Source: Bradyrhizobium sp. cir1 (lineage in GTDB: Bacteria > Pseudomonadota > Alphaproteobacteria > Rhizobiales > Xanthobacteraceae). Taken from it: a DNA stretch of 64,000 bases. Of the stretch, positions 32,624 through 41,039 are shown one piece after another. A program made the position numbers and the translations under genes. The notes under the pieces were generated by a model, which saw nothing but the letters and a program-made list of their open reading frames with translations, was not told where the DNA came from and ran no database searches. The DNA is taken from NCBI RefSeq assembly GCF_014198245.1, contig NZ_JACIHE010000016.1:62001-126000 (forward strand), given 5' to 3'. Numbering within the stretch: position 1 is the stretch's first letter; every line of letters starts with the position of its first letter.

Positions 32624-34114
32624 ATGGGCGGTTTGGTGATCAGCGGCGGCCGGGTGGTGGATCCCGCGAGCAGGATGGATGCCATCGGTGATGTGGCGGT
32701 GGTGGACGGCAAGATCGCCGCTGTCGGCACGGGACTCGGCGGCGCTGAGCGGGTGATCGACGCCACTGGCCTGGTGGTCGCGCCCGGCTTCATCGATCTG
32801 CACGCGCATGGCCAGTCGCTCCCGGCTGACCGCATGCAGGCCTTCGACGGCGTGACGACGACGCTCGATCTGGAGGCCGGCGTGCTGCCGGTCGGGTCCT
32901 GGTATGAGCGCCAGGCCCGGAAGGGCCGCGTGCTGAATTACGGCGCTGCCACCAACTGGGCCTTCGCGCGCATCGGCGCGATGACGGGCTCCAATGCGGA
33001 GAGCTCGCTGGAGGCGTTCGGCAATGCCATGCGCGATCGCCGCTGGATGGACAACGTCGCAACCGATGCGGAGGTATCAGGCATCCTCGAGCGCCTCACC
33101 CGCGGCCTGAACGAAGGCGGCATCGGCATCGGCATCCTCAACGCCTATGCGCCGGGCGCCGGCGTGCAGGAGCTGACCGCAGTCTGCCAGCTTGCCGCGA
33201 AGCAGGACGTGCCGACCTTCACGCATGTCGCCTTCATGTCGCGCATCGACCCCGAAAGCGCGGTGGAAGCCTATATCCGCCTGATCGGCTACGCCGGCGC
33301 CACCGGCGCGCACATGCACATCTGCCATTTCAATTCGTCGAGCAAGACCGACATCGAGCGCTGCCGCGTGCTGGTCGAGAAGGCGCAAGGACAGGGCCTG
33401 CCGATCACGGTCGAGGCCTATCCTTACGGCACCGGCTCGACCGTGCTGGCCGCCGCGTTCTTCAGCGATCCCCAATTCGTCGAGCGCAACGGCACCGGCT
33501 ACGATTCCGTGCAGCGCGTGACCGACGGCTACCGCTTCCACGACCGCGAGGAGCTGCTCAAGGCGCAGGCCGAGGAGCCGTCCTCGCTGGTGCTCTGGCA
33601 CATCCTCGACACCGAGAACAATGCGCATCACCGCGATCTGCTCGACATGTCGGTGCTCTATCCCGGCGGCGCGATTGCCTCCGACGCGATGCCCTGGACG
33701 CTGTCCGACGGCACTACCTACACCGGCGATGCCTGGCCGCTGCCTGATGATGCGACCTCGCATCCGCGCTCGGCCGGCTGCTTCACGAAATTCATCCGCG
33801 AATGGGTGCGCGAGCGCAAAGCCGTGTCGCTGCTCGAAGGCGTGCGCAAATGCGCGCTGATTCCCGCGGAAATCCTGTCGCAGAGCACGCCCGCGATGCG
33901 CGCCAAGGGCAGGCTCACTGAGGATGCCGATGCCGACATCGTCGTGTTCGACTACGAGAAGCTCTCGGACCGTGCGACCTTCACCGCGATGAACCGTCCG
34001 TCGGAAGGCGTGCGGCATCTGATTGTCAGCGGTCAGCCGCTGATCAGCGACGGCATTCTCGATGTGACTGCGCGGCCCGGAAAGCCCGTGCGGCGCCCCG
34101 TCGTGGCGAGCTGA
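32624..34114 (+). CDS. Amidohydrolase, N-acyl-D-amino-acid deacylase-like
   Basis: This 496-residue amidohydrolase starts with the small beta-domain (LVISGGRVVDPASRMDAIGDVAV), then has the metal-binding GFIDLHAHGQS and the central HMHICHFNSSSKTD block, typical of D-aminoacylase/N-acyl-D-glutamate deacylase relatives. It would hydrolyse an N-acyl or cyclic amide in the cytoplasm. The exact substrate is uncertain. The ATG at 32624 has GGAG 7 nt upstream; the longer frame to 32492 lacks support. The CobW-type GTPase gene starts 3 nt after its stop, so the two are co-translated, which suggests metal delivery to this enzyme. Confidence 0.86.
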   Translation: MGGLVISGGRVVDPASRMDAIGDVAVVDGKIAAVGTGLGGAERVIDATGLVVAPGFIDLHAHGQSLPADRMQAFDGVTTTLDLEAGVLPVGSWYERQARKGRVLNYGAATNWAFARIGAMTGSNAESSLEAFGNAMRDRRWMDNVATDAEVSGILERLTRGLNEGGIGIGILNAYAPGAGVQELTAVCQLAAKQDVPTFTHVAFMSRIDPESAVEAYIRLIGYAGATGAHMHICHFNSSSKTDIERCRVLVEKAQGQGLPITVEAYPYGTGSTVLAAAFFSDPQFVERNGTGYDSVQRVTDGYRFHDREELLKAQAEEPSSLVLWHILDTENNAHHRDLLDMSVLYPGGAIASDAMPWTLSDGTTYTGDAWPLPDDATSHPRSAGCFTKFIREWVRERKAVSLLEGVRKCALIPAEILSQSTPAMRAKGRLTEDADADIVVFDYEKLSDRATFTAMNRPSEGVRHLIVSGQPLISDGILDVTARPGKPVRRPVVAS

Positions 34115-34117
34115 GCC

Positions 34118-35047
34118 ATGCCGGTCCCGGTTCTCCTGGTGACGGGTTTCCTCGGGGCCGGCAAGACCACGGTCGTCAATCATCTGCTGGCCCATGCGGG
34201 CGGGCGACGCATCGCCGCCGTGGTCAACGATTTCGGCGCCATCAACATCGATGCGGAGCTGATCGCGGGCGCGAGCGACGGCGTGGTCAGCCTTGCCAAT
34301 GGCTGCATCTGCTGCTCGCTCGAAGGCGATCTCCTGCGCACGCTCTCGACGCTGTTGCGGCGTGATCCCAAGCCTGAGTACATCGTCATCGAGACCAGCG
34401 GCGTCGCCGATCCCGCCGACATCGTACGCAATCTGATGGACCCGGTGATCCTGCGCGAGGCGCCGCTGGAAACGGTGCTCTGCGTGATCGACGCGGGGAC
34501 ACCGCCATCGGCCCTGGATGACGCGCTGCTGCGGTCGCAGTTGCGCGTCGCCGATATCGTGGCGCTGAGCAAGCTGGATCTGGCGGATGAGGGCGCGGCT
34601 GCGCGGATGCGCGAAGCCATCCGCGCGCTGCGCGTCCCTGCGGTCGTGGTCGAGGCGAACCACGGCGAGATTCCGTCCGCGCTGCTATTCCCCGCAGCCG
34701 CCGACCGCGCGCCCGCGCCACGCGAGCCGGGACCGAAGCGGCCGGCAGAGGAACGCTTCGAGACGCTGAGCTGGACCTCCGATCACCCGATCTCGCTGCC
34801 GCGCTTGCAGCAGGCCATCAGCCGCCTCGCGCCAAGGCTCGCCCGCGCAAAAGGCCTGTTCGAGACCGCCGAGCAGCCCGGACGCCAGATGGTGTTCCAG
34901 TTCGCCGGCGGCCGCGCCACGCTGGCGCCGGGCGAGGCGCCGCCGCCAGGCGTGCCGCGGACACGGATCGTCTTCATCGCCGAGCTCGGCGTGCTCTCGC
35001 AGGCCGAGCTCGACGGGATCTTGGAGGGGTGTGTTGCCGTCGGCTGA
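34118..35047 (+). CDS. CobW/COG0523 family GTPase (metal chaperone)
   Basis: This 309-residue G3E GTPase has Walker A GFLGAGKT (10-17), the metal-binding CxCC motif as GCICCSLEGD (Cys63, 65, 66), ETSGVADP and SKLDLADE as the guanine-specificity motif, and a C-terminal CobW_C domain. Family members hand metal, often zinc, to a client enzyme. The 3-nt distance from the amidohydrolase gene points to that metalloenzyme as the client. No zinc-regulated operator was recognised upstream. Confidence 0.9.
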   Translation: MPVPVLLVTGFLGAGKTTVVNHLLAHAGGRRIAAVVNDFGAINIDAELIAGASDGVVSLANGCICCSLEGDLLRTLSTLLRRDPKPEYIVIETSGVADPADIVRNLMDPVILREAPLETVLCVIDAGTPPSALDDALLRSQLRVADIVALSKLDLADEGAAARMREAIRALRVPAVVVEANHGEIPSALLFPAAADRAPAPREPGPKRPAEERFETLSWTSDHPISLPRLQQAISRLAPRLARAKGLFETAEQPGRQMVFQFAGGRATLAPGEAPPPGVPRTRIVFIAELGVLSQAELDGILEGCVAVG

Positions 35048-35123
35048 GGCGAGGCGATAGGGTCAACCGCTTCCGCCGTCAGTCACCGCCCCTTCTCTTG
35101 CTGCGTCGATCCGAGACTGAACA

Positions 35124-35994
35124 ATGCCCCCAACTATCCCACCCGCCCCCGCTGATGCCGCCTCGCGCCGCGCCGCCAAGCCGGCCATCGTCTATCCGGC
35201 CGGGACGATGCCCGGGCCGGATATGGCCACGCTCGAAGCAGCCCGCCGTGCGGCGGTCAAGACGCACGAGCTCATCGTGCCGCCACGCGATGCCCGTGCC
35301 TTTCGCGTGGCGCGCGGCCAGTTCTTCCGCATCATTAGCGTCGAAGGCCCTCAGGTCGGCGACCTCAATCTCTGGAACGCGGACGATCTCTCCGAGCGCT
35401 TCTTCAGCGGCAAGACGCGGGCGCTCCATGGCACGCATGTCGGCATCGGTGACCGGCTCTGGAGCAATATGCCCTATCTTCGGCCGATGGCGACCATCAG
35501 TCACGATACCCTCGGCTGGTACGGCTTCGACGCGGACGGCGCCGGCATTCACGATGTGATCGGTACGCGCTGCGATCCCTATACAAATCTCCTGTTGAAC
35601 GGCACGGTTTACGATTTCTGTTGCCACTCCAACCCTGTCGCGGGCGCTGGCGACCGAACTGAAGATGGAGCCGCATGCGGTGGAGCATCATGTCCACGAC
35701 GTGCTCAACGTCTTCATGTGCACCGGCTTCACCAAGGACACCCATCAATATTTCATGAAGGCAAGCCCGGTCCGCCCCGGCGACTTTATCGAGTTTTTCG
35801 CGGAGATCGATCTGCTCGGCGCATTGTCAGCCTGTCCTGGTGGAGACTGCAGCGCAACCCATTCCAGCGATGCCGCGGCGTGCCATCCGCTCAAGATCGA
35901 AATCTTCGAGCCGGATCGAACGGCACTGAAGGGCTGGATCTGGCCCTCGCCGAGTGCCTATCACCGTCACCACGGGGCGCATGCGGGAAGCTGA
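35124..35994 (+). pseudogene. DUF1989 (urea carboxylase-associated) protein, frameshifted
   Basis: The first part (to about residue 170) reads as a DUF1989 protein (VARGQFFRIISVEGPQVGDLN, LHGTHVGIGDRLWSNMPYLRP, GTRCDPYTNLL). At CHSN the sequence AACCCTG (35631-35637) has one C more than the AACCTG needed; skipping it gives LSRALATELKMEPHAVEHH and then HDVLNVFMCTGFTKDTHQ and LSACPGGDCSATHSSD, the normal second half, ending at 35994. Without the skip the frame runs on with nonsense to 36215. Family members accompany urea carboxylase and bind metal; this copy is probably inactive unless the extra C is a sequence error. Confidence 0.85.
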
Positions 35995-35997
35995 ATC

Positions 35998-36393
35998 TCA
36001 GTCCTCCACCGGCAATCCGTCGCCGTGCACATACCACGCTGCGCGTGAGGCCCACTGCACATGCCGGTCGGGTGTCGTCTCAAGCGGCTCGTCGAACGCG
36101 CCGGCATGGACAATCGCCTCGCGCCCGCTGCGGGTCAAATGCGGCATCGGGCTGCCGCACATCCTGCAGAACGCGGTCGCAAAGCTCCGCGCGTTGGGCA
36201 GATCGAAACGCGTGACGGACGTTTCCCCGCGCAGCCAGCGCAGCGCCTCTGCTTTCACGATCACCTCGCAGGCATGCGCGGTCCCGGTCGCCTTCCGGCA
36301 GCGCGAGCAATGGCAGTTGAGGAAACGATCGAACGGTCCCTCCACCTCGAACGCGACCTCGCCGCACAGGCAGCTTCCGCGGAAGGTGGCCAT
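35998..36393 (-). CDS. GFA/CENP-V-type zinc protein
   Basis: This 131-residue protein has the GFA fold with its zinc ligands: Cys8 and Cys10 (GSCLCGEV), Cys27/29/32 (NCHCSRCRKATG) and FCRMCGSPMPHL. The group includes glutathione-dependent formaldehyde-activating enzymes, but most members have unknown substrates. It starts 1 nt after the stop of the upstream coiled-coil gene, so both are in one operon. Confidence 0.87.
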   Translation of the reverse strand: MATFRGSCLCGEVAFEVEGPFDRFLNCHCSRCRKATGTAHACEVIVKAEALRWLRGETSVTRFDLPNARSFATAFCRMCGSPMPHLTRSGREAIVHAGAFDEPLETTPDRHVQWASRAAWYVHGDGLPVED

Positions 36394-36394
36394 T

Positions 36395-36766
36395 TCACTC
36401 TCCCTCCGGCTCGGCCGGTTTCTCGGCCGCCTCCTCGGTGTGAACCGGAGGCCCGCCGTGCGCGCCGCGCAGCCGGATCATGGTGTCGATCACGTCCACG
36501 TCGATCTTCAGCATGTCGAGATCGCGCGTCATCTCGCGCACCTCCTGGCCCTTGCGCGCCAGCTCCTCGGAGACGTCGACCGCCATCTTGCGCTCGGTCA
36601 CGTTGCCCTGCGTGTTGACGAACAGCTTGGCCCGCATCCATTCCAGCCGCGCCCGCTGGGTGTCGCGCTCGAACTTCTTCTCGGCATAGCGGCGCCGCGC
36701 CTCGGCATAGGCGCCGATCAGCGCGGTTTCCGGCAGGCTCCACAATTGCTCGACCGACATGGTCAT
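36395..36766 (-). CDS. Hypothetical coiled-coil protein (123 aa)
   Basis: This hydrophilic helical protein is rich in Arg, Glu and Lys with heptad-like stretches (AYAEARRRYAEKKFERDTQRARLEWM; EELARKGQEVREMTRDLDMLKIDVDVIDTMI) and an acidic, Pro-containing tail. No named domain is recognised. It probably forms an oligomeric coiled coil. It heads the two-gene operon with the GFA protein. Confidence 0.68.
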   Translation of the reverse strand: MTMSVEQLWSLPETALIGAYAEARRRYAEKKFERDTQRARLEWMRAKLFVNTQGNVTERKMAVDVSEELARKGQEVREMTRDLDMLKIDVDVIDTMIRLRGAHGGPPVHTEEAAEKPAEPEGE

Positions 36767-36874
36767 GCCGTTCAGGTCCCGGGTTCGGCTCGGCGGAGGC
36801 TTGCTCCCCAGCCTATCAGACCCTTCCGGCCGGCAATTCTCAAGAGGGCGCCGGCGATTCCGCGCCCGGCCGCT

Positions 36875-37252
36875 TCAGGCGAATTGCGCGATGCCGTGCC
36901 CCACCGACCAGTTTTCCCTGGGGGCGTCGAGCACGTTGACGAACACGTCCTCGGGCCGGATGCCCGGGCTCTCGCCGAGCAGCTCGGCGATCCGCCGGTA
37001 CAGCGCCTTCTTCTGCTCGGGGGTGCGCGAGGCGAACACGGTGATCTGGATCAGCACGGCGTCCTCGCTGCGCGTGACGCCGTAGGCATTGCCGCAGCGG
37101 AAGTTTGCGGGCGAAAGCTCGCTGATGGTCATGAACTCGTCGCCCTCTGGCACGTTCAGCGCCTCGCGCATGGCGCGGTAGAGACTGTCGAGGATGGCCT
37201 GGCGGTAGGCTTCCGGCTTTCCGGCGCGCATCGAGATGTGGAGGAGAGGCAT
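36875..37252 (-). CDS. Tautomerase-superfamily protein
   Basis: This is a 125-residue member of the 4-oxalocrotonate tautomerase/MIF fold of the longer, two-beta-alpha-beta type. Pro2, which becomes the catalytic N-terminal proline after Met removal, is present (MPLLHISMRAGKPEAYRQAI). An Arg in the second half (SRTPEQKKALYRRIAELL) matches common architecture. It may act on a small keto-enol or halo-acrylate type compound. The ATG at 37252 has GGAGAG nearby. It is divergent from the TetR gene and thus likely its target. Confidence 0.83.
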   Translation of the reverse strand: MPLLHISMRAGKPEAYRQAILDSLYRAMREALNVPEGDEFMTISELSPANFRCGNAYGVTRSEDAVLIQITVFASRTPEQKKALYRRIAELLGESPGIRPEDVFVNVLDAPRENWSVGHGIAQFA

Positions 37253-37349
37253 CGTACGTCCCTCTGCATGCGGGCCTGATCGGTCGGGCGCATCATCCGC
37301 GCCGGCCGTCGGCTTATTGACGAAACGGGATATCAATCCCAATTTGTTT

Positions 37350-37391
37350 TTGACGCGGTGTCCAGAAAGCATGTTCTTGACGTTGTGTCAA
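37350..37391. promoter_or_regulatory. Tandem TetR-type operators
   Basis: TTGAC-N5-GTCCA (37350-37364) and TTGAC-N5-GTCAA (37377-37391) are two copies of the same inverted repeat, 27 bp apart, between the divergent tautomerase and TetR genes. Both lie close to the TetR start, so autorepression with joint control of the tautomerase is likely. Confidence 0.62.
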
Positions 37392-37412
37392 ATACCTTTG
37401 GAGGAGCAACAT

Positions 37413-38009
37413 TTGAGGCCGCGCGAGTTCGACCATGACGATGTCCTGCGCATCGCGTTCGACCAGTTCTGGCGCAAGGGTGTGCGCGGCACCTCGCTGT
37501 CGGACATCGCGCGCGACGCCGGCGTGCAGCGCGGCAGCCTCTACAACGCCTTCGGCAGCAAGGAAGCGTTGTTCCTGCAGGCCTATGAGCGCTACGCGGG
37601 CGACTATCTGCTCGCCCTGCAAAAGGCGCTCGGCACGGGGTCTTTGCGCAAGCGCCTCACCGCGTTCTTCGACCTCACCATCACCAATTTCCGTTCCGGC
37701 TCGCCGCCGCGGGGATGTCCGACCACGCGCGGCCTGATGGAGCTCGGCGCGGCGGAAGGCGAAGGGCTGGATGAACAGGCGCGCCAGGCCTTTGCTGGTC
37801 TCGTCTCCCGCATCACCGCGCTGGTTCAGGACACGTTGTCGGCGGGCGCCAGGCGTGGCGAGTTCAACGGCAATCCCACAGTCGCAGCGTTGCACATTAT
37901 CACGGTGACGCGCGGCCTTGCCGTGCTCGAGCGCGCCTACGGCGACGAAGCCCAGCTGCGCAAGATCGCAAGCCACACCATCGATCTCGTGCTCGACAAG
38001 AGAGGTTAG
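37413..38009 (+). CDS. TetR/AcrR family transcriptional regulator
   Basis: This 198-residue repressor has an N-terminal helix-turn-helix (VLRIAFDQFWRKGVRGTSLSDIARDAGVQRGSLYNAFGSKEALF) and an all-helical ligand domain of the type with a conserved GCPTTRGLMELG block. The start is taken as TTG 37413, 6 nt after a strong GGAGGAG; the ATG at 37371 would overlap the operator. It likely represses itself and the divergent tautomerase; the ligand is unknown. Confidence 0.87.
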   Translation: MRPREFDHDDVLRIAFDQFWRKGVRGTSLSDIARDAGVQRGSLYNAFGSKEALFLQAYERYAGDYLLALQKALGTGSLRKRLTAFFDLTITNFRSGSPPRGCPTTRGLMELGAAEGEGLDEQARQAFAGLVSRITALVQDTLSAGARRGEFNGNPTVAALHIITVTRGLAVLERAYGDEAQLRKIASHTIDLVLDKRG

Positions 38010-38012
38010 GTG

Positions 38013-38498
38013 TCAGCAGCAGGCTAGCGCGTTGACCGCCCGCGTCGTCGCAATCTCGTTCTCGTTGCCGACGAACTGGCAGACGACCGATCCGAGTTCA
38101 GGCTGCTTGCTGCGCGCGATCGCCAGCAATCGCATCAACTCCGTCTCGTCCTTCGACAGGCGCCGGCAGGACGGCGGCATGAAGCAGAGTTCGCATGGCC
38201 GGCCGCTGCGCACGATCCTGACCAGCGCGGCCGCGCGCGCCACCAGCAGCGGACTGTCGGCAATGCCAGGTGCCTCGTCGGCATAGCGATAGGCCGCTTC
38301 CCAGCAATCCGATGCGCCGGTCGCATAGGCCGCTCCAATGAAGCGGAGCAGCGACAGCGCGACGCGGCAGAAATCATCGTAGCTTTCGACGCAGGGACGC
38401 GCCGCAAGCGCGGCCTGGGGCGGACAGAGCCGCGGCTGGCCGGCGTCCGGATCCGGTGCAGAATCGCAAATGGCCTGCATCATGAACGATCTCGTCAA
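38013..38498 (-). CDS. Hypothetical Cys-containing protein, second of a pair
   Basis: This 161-residue protein with TTG start overlaps the previous stop (TTGA). It contains RPCELCFMPPSCRRLSKDETELMRLLAIAR, where a CxxC is followed by a helix rich in Leu, and it ends in NALACC. No family is recognised. ATG codons at 38483 and 38480 are alternative starts. The layout of a CxxC followed by S-x2-E-x3-(L/I)R resembles the upstream gene product, so the two may be distant paralogues. Confidence 0.65.
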   Translation of the reverse strand: MTRSFMMQAICDSAPDPDAGQPRLCPPQAALAARPCVESYDDFCRVALSLLRFIGAAYATGASDCWEAAYRYADEAPGIADSPLLVARAAALVRIVRSGRPCELCFMPPSCRRLSKDETELMRLLAIARSKQPELGSVVCQFVGNENEIATTRAVNALACC

Positions 38499-38995
38499 TG
38501 CAATGTGGGGCTGCCCACGAACCAGCTCTTCATCGCCATCATCCGGTCATGGGCGCGTGACGAGACGTGCCGGTCAGGCAGGATGAGGCCGGCCATGCGG
38601 AAGATCGTCGCCAGTCCCCGCACCGGCGCCAGCGCCCAATCCGCGCCGACTGGCGGCAGCCAGCACTCGAACTGCTCGCGTGCGACATCGTCGCGCTCCT
38701 TCTGCGCGGCGGCGATCGCCCGCAAGATCCCGCACTCGCTCTCCGACATGCGCGGACATGTGGGGCAGTGCACCTCGATCGCCGTATGCGCGGTGCAGGC
38801 GAAGATCTCGATGATGGATTCCAGCGACGGCACGGCGTCGCCGACGCGAAAGTGGTCGTACACCTGCTGGATGTCGGCCGCCGTCGGAACGGCGCTGCCG
38901 CTGCGCGCCTTGGCACGAAATCCCCAGACGAAGAGCCGCTCCGCTGCGGTCAGTGCGGGCAGCTCGAGGGGCTTGGCGTATGTCGATTGATGCAT
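38495..38995 (-). CDS. Hypothetical Cys-containing protein, first of a pair
   Basis: This 166-residue protein has an N-terminal helical part (LTAAERLFVWGFRAKARSG; DIQQVYDHFRVGDAVPSLESII), a CPTCPRMSESECGILRAIAAAQ segment that could bind a metal or a thiol, and a C-terminal half with WLPPVGADWALAPVRGL. No domain can be named. It is co-transcribed with the gene at 38013 through a 4-nt TTGA overlap. A role linked to redox or iron is possible only as speculation. Confidence 0.65.
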   Translation of the reverse strand: MHQSTYAKPLELPALTAAERLFVWGFRAKARSGSAVPTAADIQQVYDHFRVGDAVPSLESIIEIFACTAHTAIEVHCPTCPRMSESECGILRAIAAAQKERDDVAREQFECWLPPVGADWALAPVRGLATIFRMAGLILPDRHVSSRAHDRMMAMKSWFVGSPTLH

Positions 38996-39172
38996 GGAGC
39001 CTCTGGCCTTTGGCTGCGCTCACGCCAGAGCTGGCGCGGATGATCTGCGCCGATCGTTCTGCCAGAGACCTCTCCAAGTCAATGCTCGGAGAGGCGATGT
39101 CGAGGCGTTCTAGATTGGAAGAATTCGTATCTCGGAAGAGCATGTTGGCAGCTCTCCCGCGGAATTTCGGGG

Positions 39173-39319
39173 CAGAATATCTCCGGCGTCACCGGCGCGA
39201 CCGCGGAGACCGGCCAGGCCGCCGGCTTCGTGCTGCAATCGAGCGGCCGCCTGACCCAGAAGCTGCAATCGCTCCAGGACGAGGTCAGCGCCTTCGTTGC
39301 GGGCGTGCGCGCGGCCTAG
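39173..39319 (+). pseudogene. C-terminal remnant of a methyl-accepting chemotaxis protein
   Basis: The frame from 39173 reads QNISGVTGATAETGQAAG, then VLQSSGRLTQKLQSLQDEVS and AFVAGVRAA with stop TAG at 39317-39319. This is the typical last part of the MCP signalling domain. There is no start codon or upstream part, so only about 48 codons of a chemoreceptor gene remain. Its stop codon overlaps the stop of the convergent deacetylase gene in a shared CTAG. The left junction lies near 39165. Confidence 0.75.
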
Positions 39320-40227
39320 CGCGACTGTCCTTCTGCGACATCGCGAAAGTGCGCCGCGATGTCGGCGCGCGCTGCGACCCAGACCCGGCCATCCAGCCGC
39401 GCCAGCTCCGCGAGAATGCTTTTCACCGCGCGGAAGCGCGCGGGTCGGCCGCAAATGCGCAGGTGAAAGCCGATCGACAGCATCGCCGAACGGCCGCGCT
39501 CGGCCTCCTCGACCAGCGTCGCGAGCGCAGTGCTGACATAGTTCGAAAAATCCTCCGGCTGTACGAAACCGTTCGGATGGAAGAACTTCATGTCGTTGGT
39601 GTCGAAGCCGTAGGGCAGGACCAGCATCGATCCCCGCGGCGACCGGCTGCAATAGGGCAGATCGTCGTCGAGTGCGTTGGAATCGTAGGCGAAGCCGAGC
39701 TCGGTCAGGAGATCGCGCGTCCAGGCGCTCTGGCTGCCGCGTGACATGAAGCCGACCGGCGTGACGCCGGTCGCGCGGACGATGACGTCGCGCGTCCTCT
39801 CGATGTCGCGACGTTCGGTCTCGGCATCGCCATAGAGCGTGTGCGGCAGCCAGCGCCAGCCATGCACCGCCGGCTCGTGCCCGACCTCGACCACGGCGCG
39901 GGCAAGGTCCGGCACGCGCTCGACCGCGCGGCCGCACATCATGAAGGTGGAACGGACTTTGGCGTCAGTGAAGGCATCGAGGAAGCGCCACAGGCCGGCG
40001 CGCATGCCATAGTCGAACACCTGCTCCTGCACGAGATCGCGCACGCCCGGCGGCGATGTCGAGGCGACCTCGCCATAGCGCTCGGTCTCGGCATCGCCCT
40101 GCTCGACCGCGAGCTCGGCACCCTCCTCGAAATTTACCACCAGCGACACCGCAACGCGGGCGCCGTTGGGCCAGACGATGTCGGGTCGGGCCCTTCCATA
40201 TCCGCGAAGATCGCGTTCGATCGGCAT
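39316..40227 (-). CDS. PuuE-like polysaccharide-deacetylase-family enzyme (allantoinase-like)
   Basis: The protein (303 aa) belongs to the NodB/polysaccharide deacetylase superfamily in the form typical of PuuE allantoinases: GRARPDIVWPNGARVAVSLVVNFEEGAE at the N-terminus, the metal-site EVGHEPAVHGWRWLPH and SAWTRDLLTELGFAYDSN. PuuE opens the hydantoin ring of allantoin without metal-dependent amidohydrolase chemistry. Here it is last in an operon with an ABC importer, so the imported compound is the likely substrate. The ATG at 40227 is 2 nt after the permease stop; longer readings overlap the permease. Confidence 0.85.
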   Translation of the reverse strand: MPIERDLRGYGRARPDIVWPNGARVAVSLVVNFEEGAELAVEQGDAETERYGEVASTSPPGVRDLVQEQVFDYGMRAGLWRFLDAFTDAKVRSTFMMCGRAVERVPDLARAVVEVGHEPAVHGWRWLPHTLYGDAETERRDIERTRDVIVRATGVTPVGFMSRGSQSAWTRDLLTELGFAYDSNALDDDLPYCSRSPRGSMLVLPYGFDTNDMKFFHPNGFVQPEDFSNYVSTALATLVEEAERGRSAMLSIGFHLRICGRPARFRAVKSILAELARLDGRVWVAARADIAAHFRDVAEGQSR

Positions 40228-40229
40228 GG

Positions 40230-41039
40230 TCAGCGGCTCCCGATCTGGCGGCTGACGCCGCCGAAGATTTCGGCGCAGACGAGACCGGCCAGCGTCAGCA
40301 GCACGATGACGCCGGAGACGGCAGCGACGCGCACGTCGAGGCTGCCTTCGAGGATCGCCCAGAGCTTGATCGGCAGCACCTCGGTACGCGCATCGGCGAG
40401 AAACAGCGACACCGGAACATTGTCGAATGAGGTCAGGAACGCGACAAAACAGCTCGCGACAATGCCGCGGCGGATCAGCGGCAGCGTGACGCGCCGGAAA
40501 GTGTACCAGCGGCTGGCGCCAAGGCTGAGCGAGCAGGTGATCAGCACCGGATTGAGCTGCTGCACCGACGCACCGACCATCCGGATCACGAACGGCACGC
40601 AAATGATGGTGTGACCGAGCACCAGCGTCGCCGCCGACAGGCGGATGCCGAGCAGGTTGAAGACCAGCAGCAGCGACAGGCCGAAGGCCATCGCGGGCAG
40701 CACCATCGGCGACATGAACAGCGCATCCAGCACGCGCGCGATCTTCAACCGGCTGCGCGCCAGCCCGAGCGCCGCCGCGCCGCCCAGCACCGCGGAAAGG
40801 ATCGTCGCCGCCGCTGCGACTTTCAGGCTCGTCAATGCAGGCTCGATGATCTCCTGCGATTGCAGTAGCTCGACATACCAGCGCAGCGACCAGTTCGGTG
40901 GCGGAAACTTTAGCGTGATGCCGCCGGTGAAGGAAATGACCAGAACCACCAGCGTCGGCGCCAGCAGCAACAGCATGCCGAAGCCGGTGATTGCGCCGAC
41001 GACGGTGGAGTAGATCCGGTCGACGAGACTACGCTGCAT
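40230..41039 (-). CDS. ABC transporter permease (PotC-like)
   Basis: This 269-residue inner-membrane permease has six helices and the EAA loop (LGASRWYTFRRVTLPLIRRGI). The N-terminus VVGAITGFGMLLLLAPTLVVLVISF and the family order match the spermidine/putrescine-type PotC group. The ATG at 41039 overlaps the end of the upstream permease gene by 11 nt, a sign of translational coupling. It forms a heterodimer channel with the product of 41029..41886. Confidence 0.88.
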   Translation of the reverse strand: MQRSLVDRIYSTVVGAITGFGMLLLLAPTLVVLVISFTGGITLKFPPPNWSLRWYVELLQSQEIIEPALTSLKVAAAATILSAVLGGAAALGLARSRLKIARVLDALFMSPMVLPAMAFGLSLLLVFNLLGIRLSAATLVLGHTIICVPFVIRMVGASVQQLNPVLITCSLSLGASRWYTFRRVTLPLIRRGIVASCFVAFLTSFDNVPVSLFLADARTEVLPIKLWAILEGSLDVRVAAVSGVIVLLTLAGLVCAEIFGGVSRQIGSR

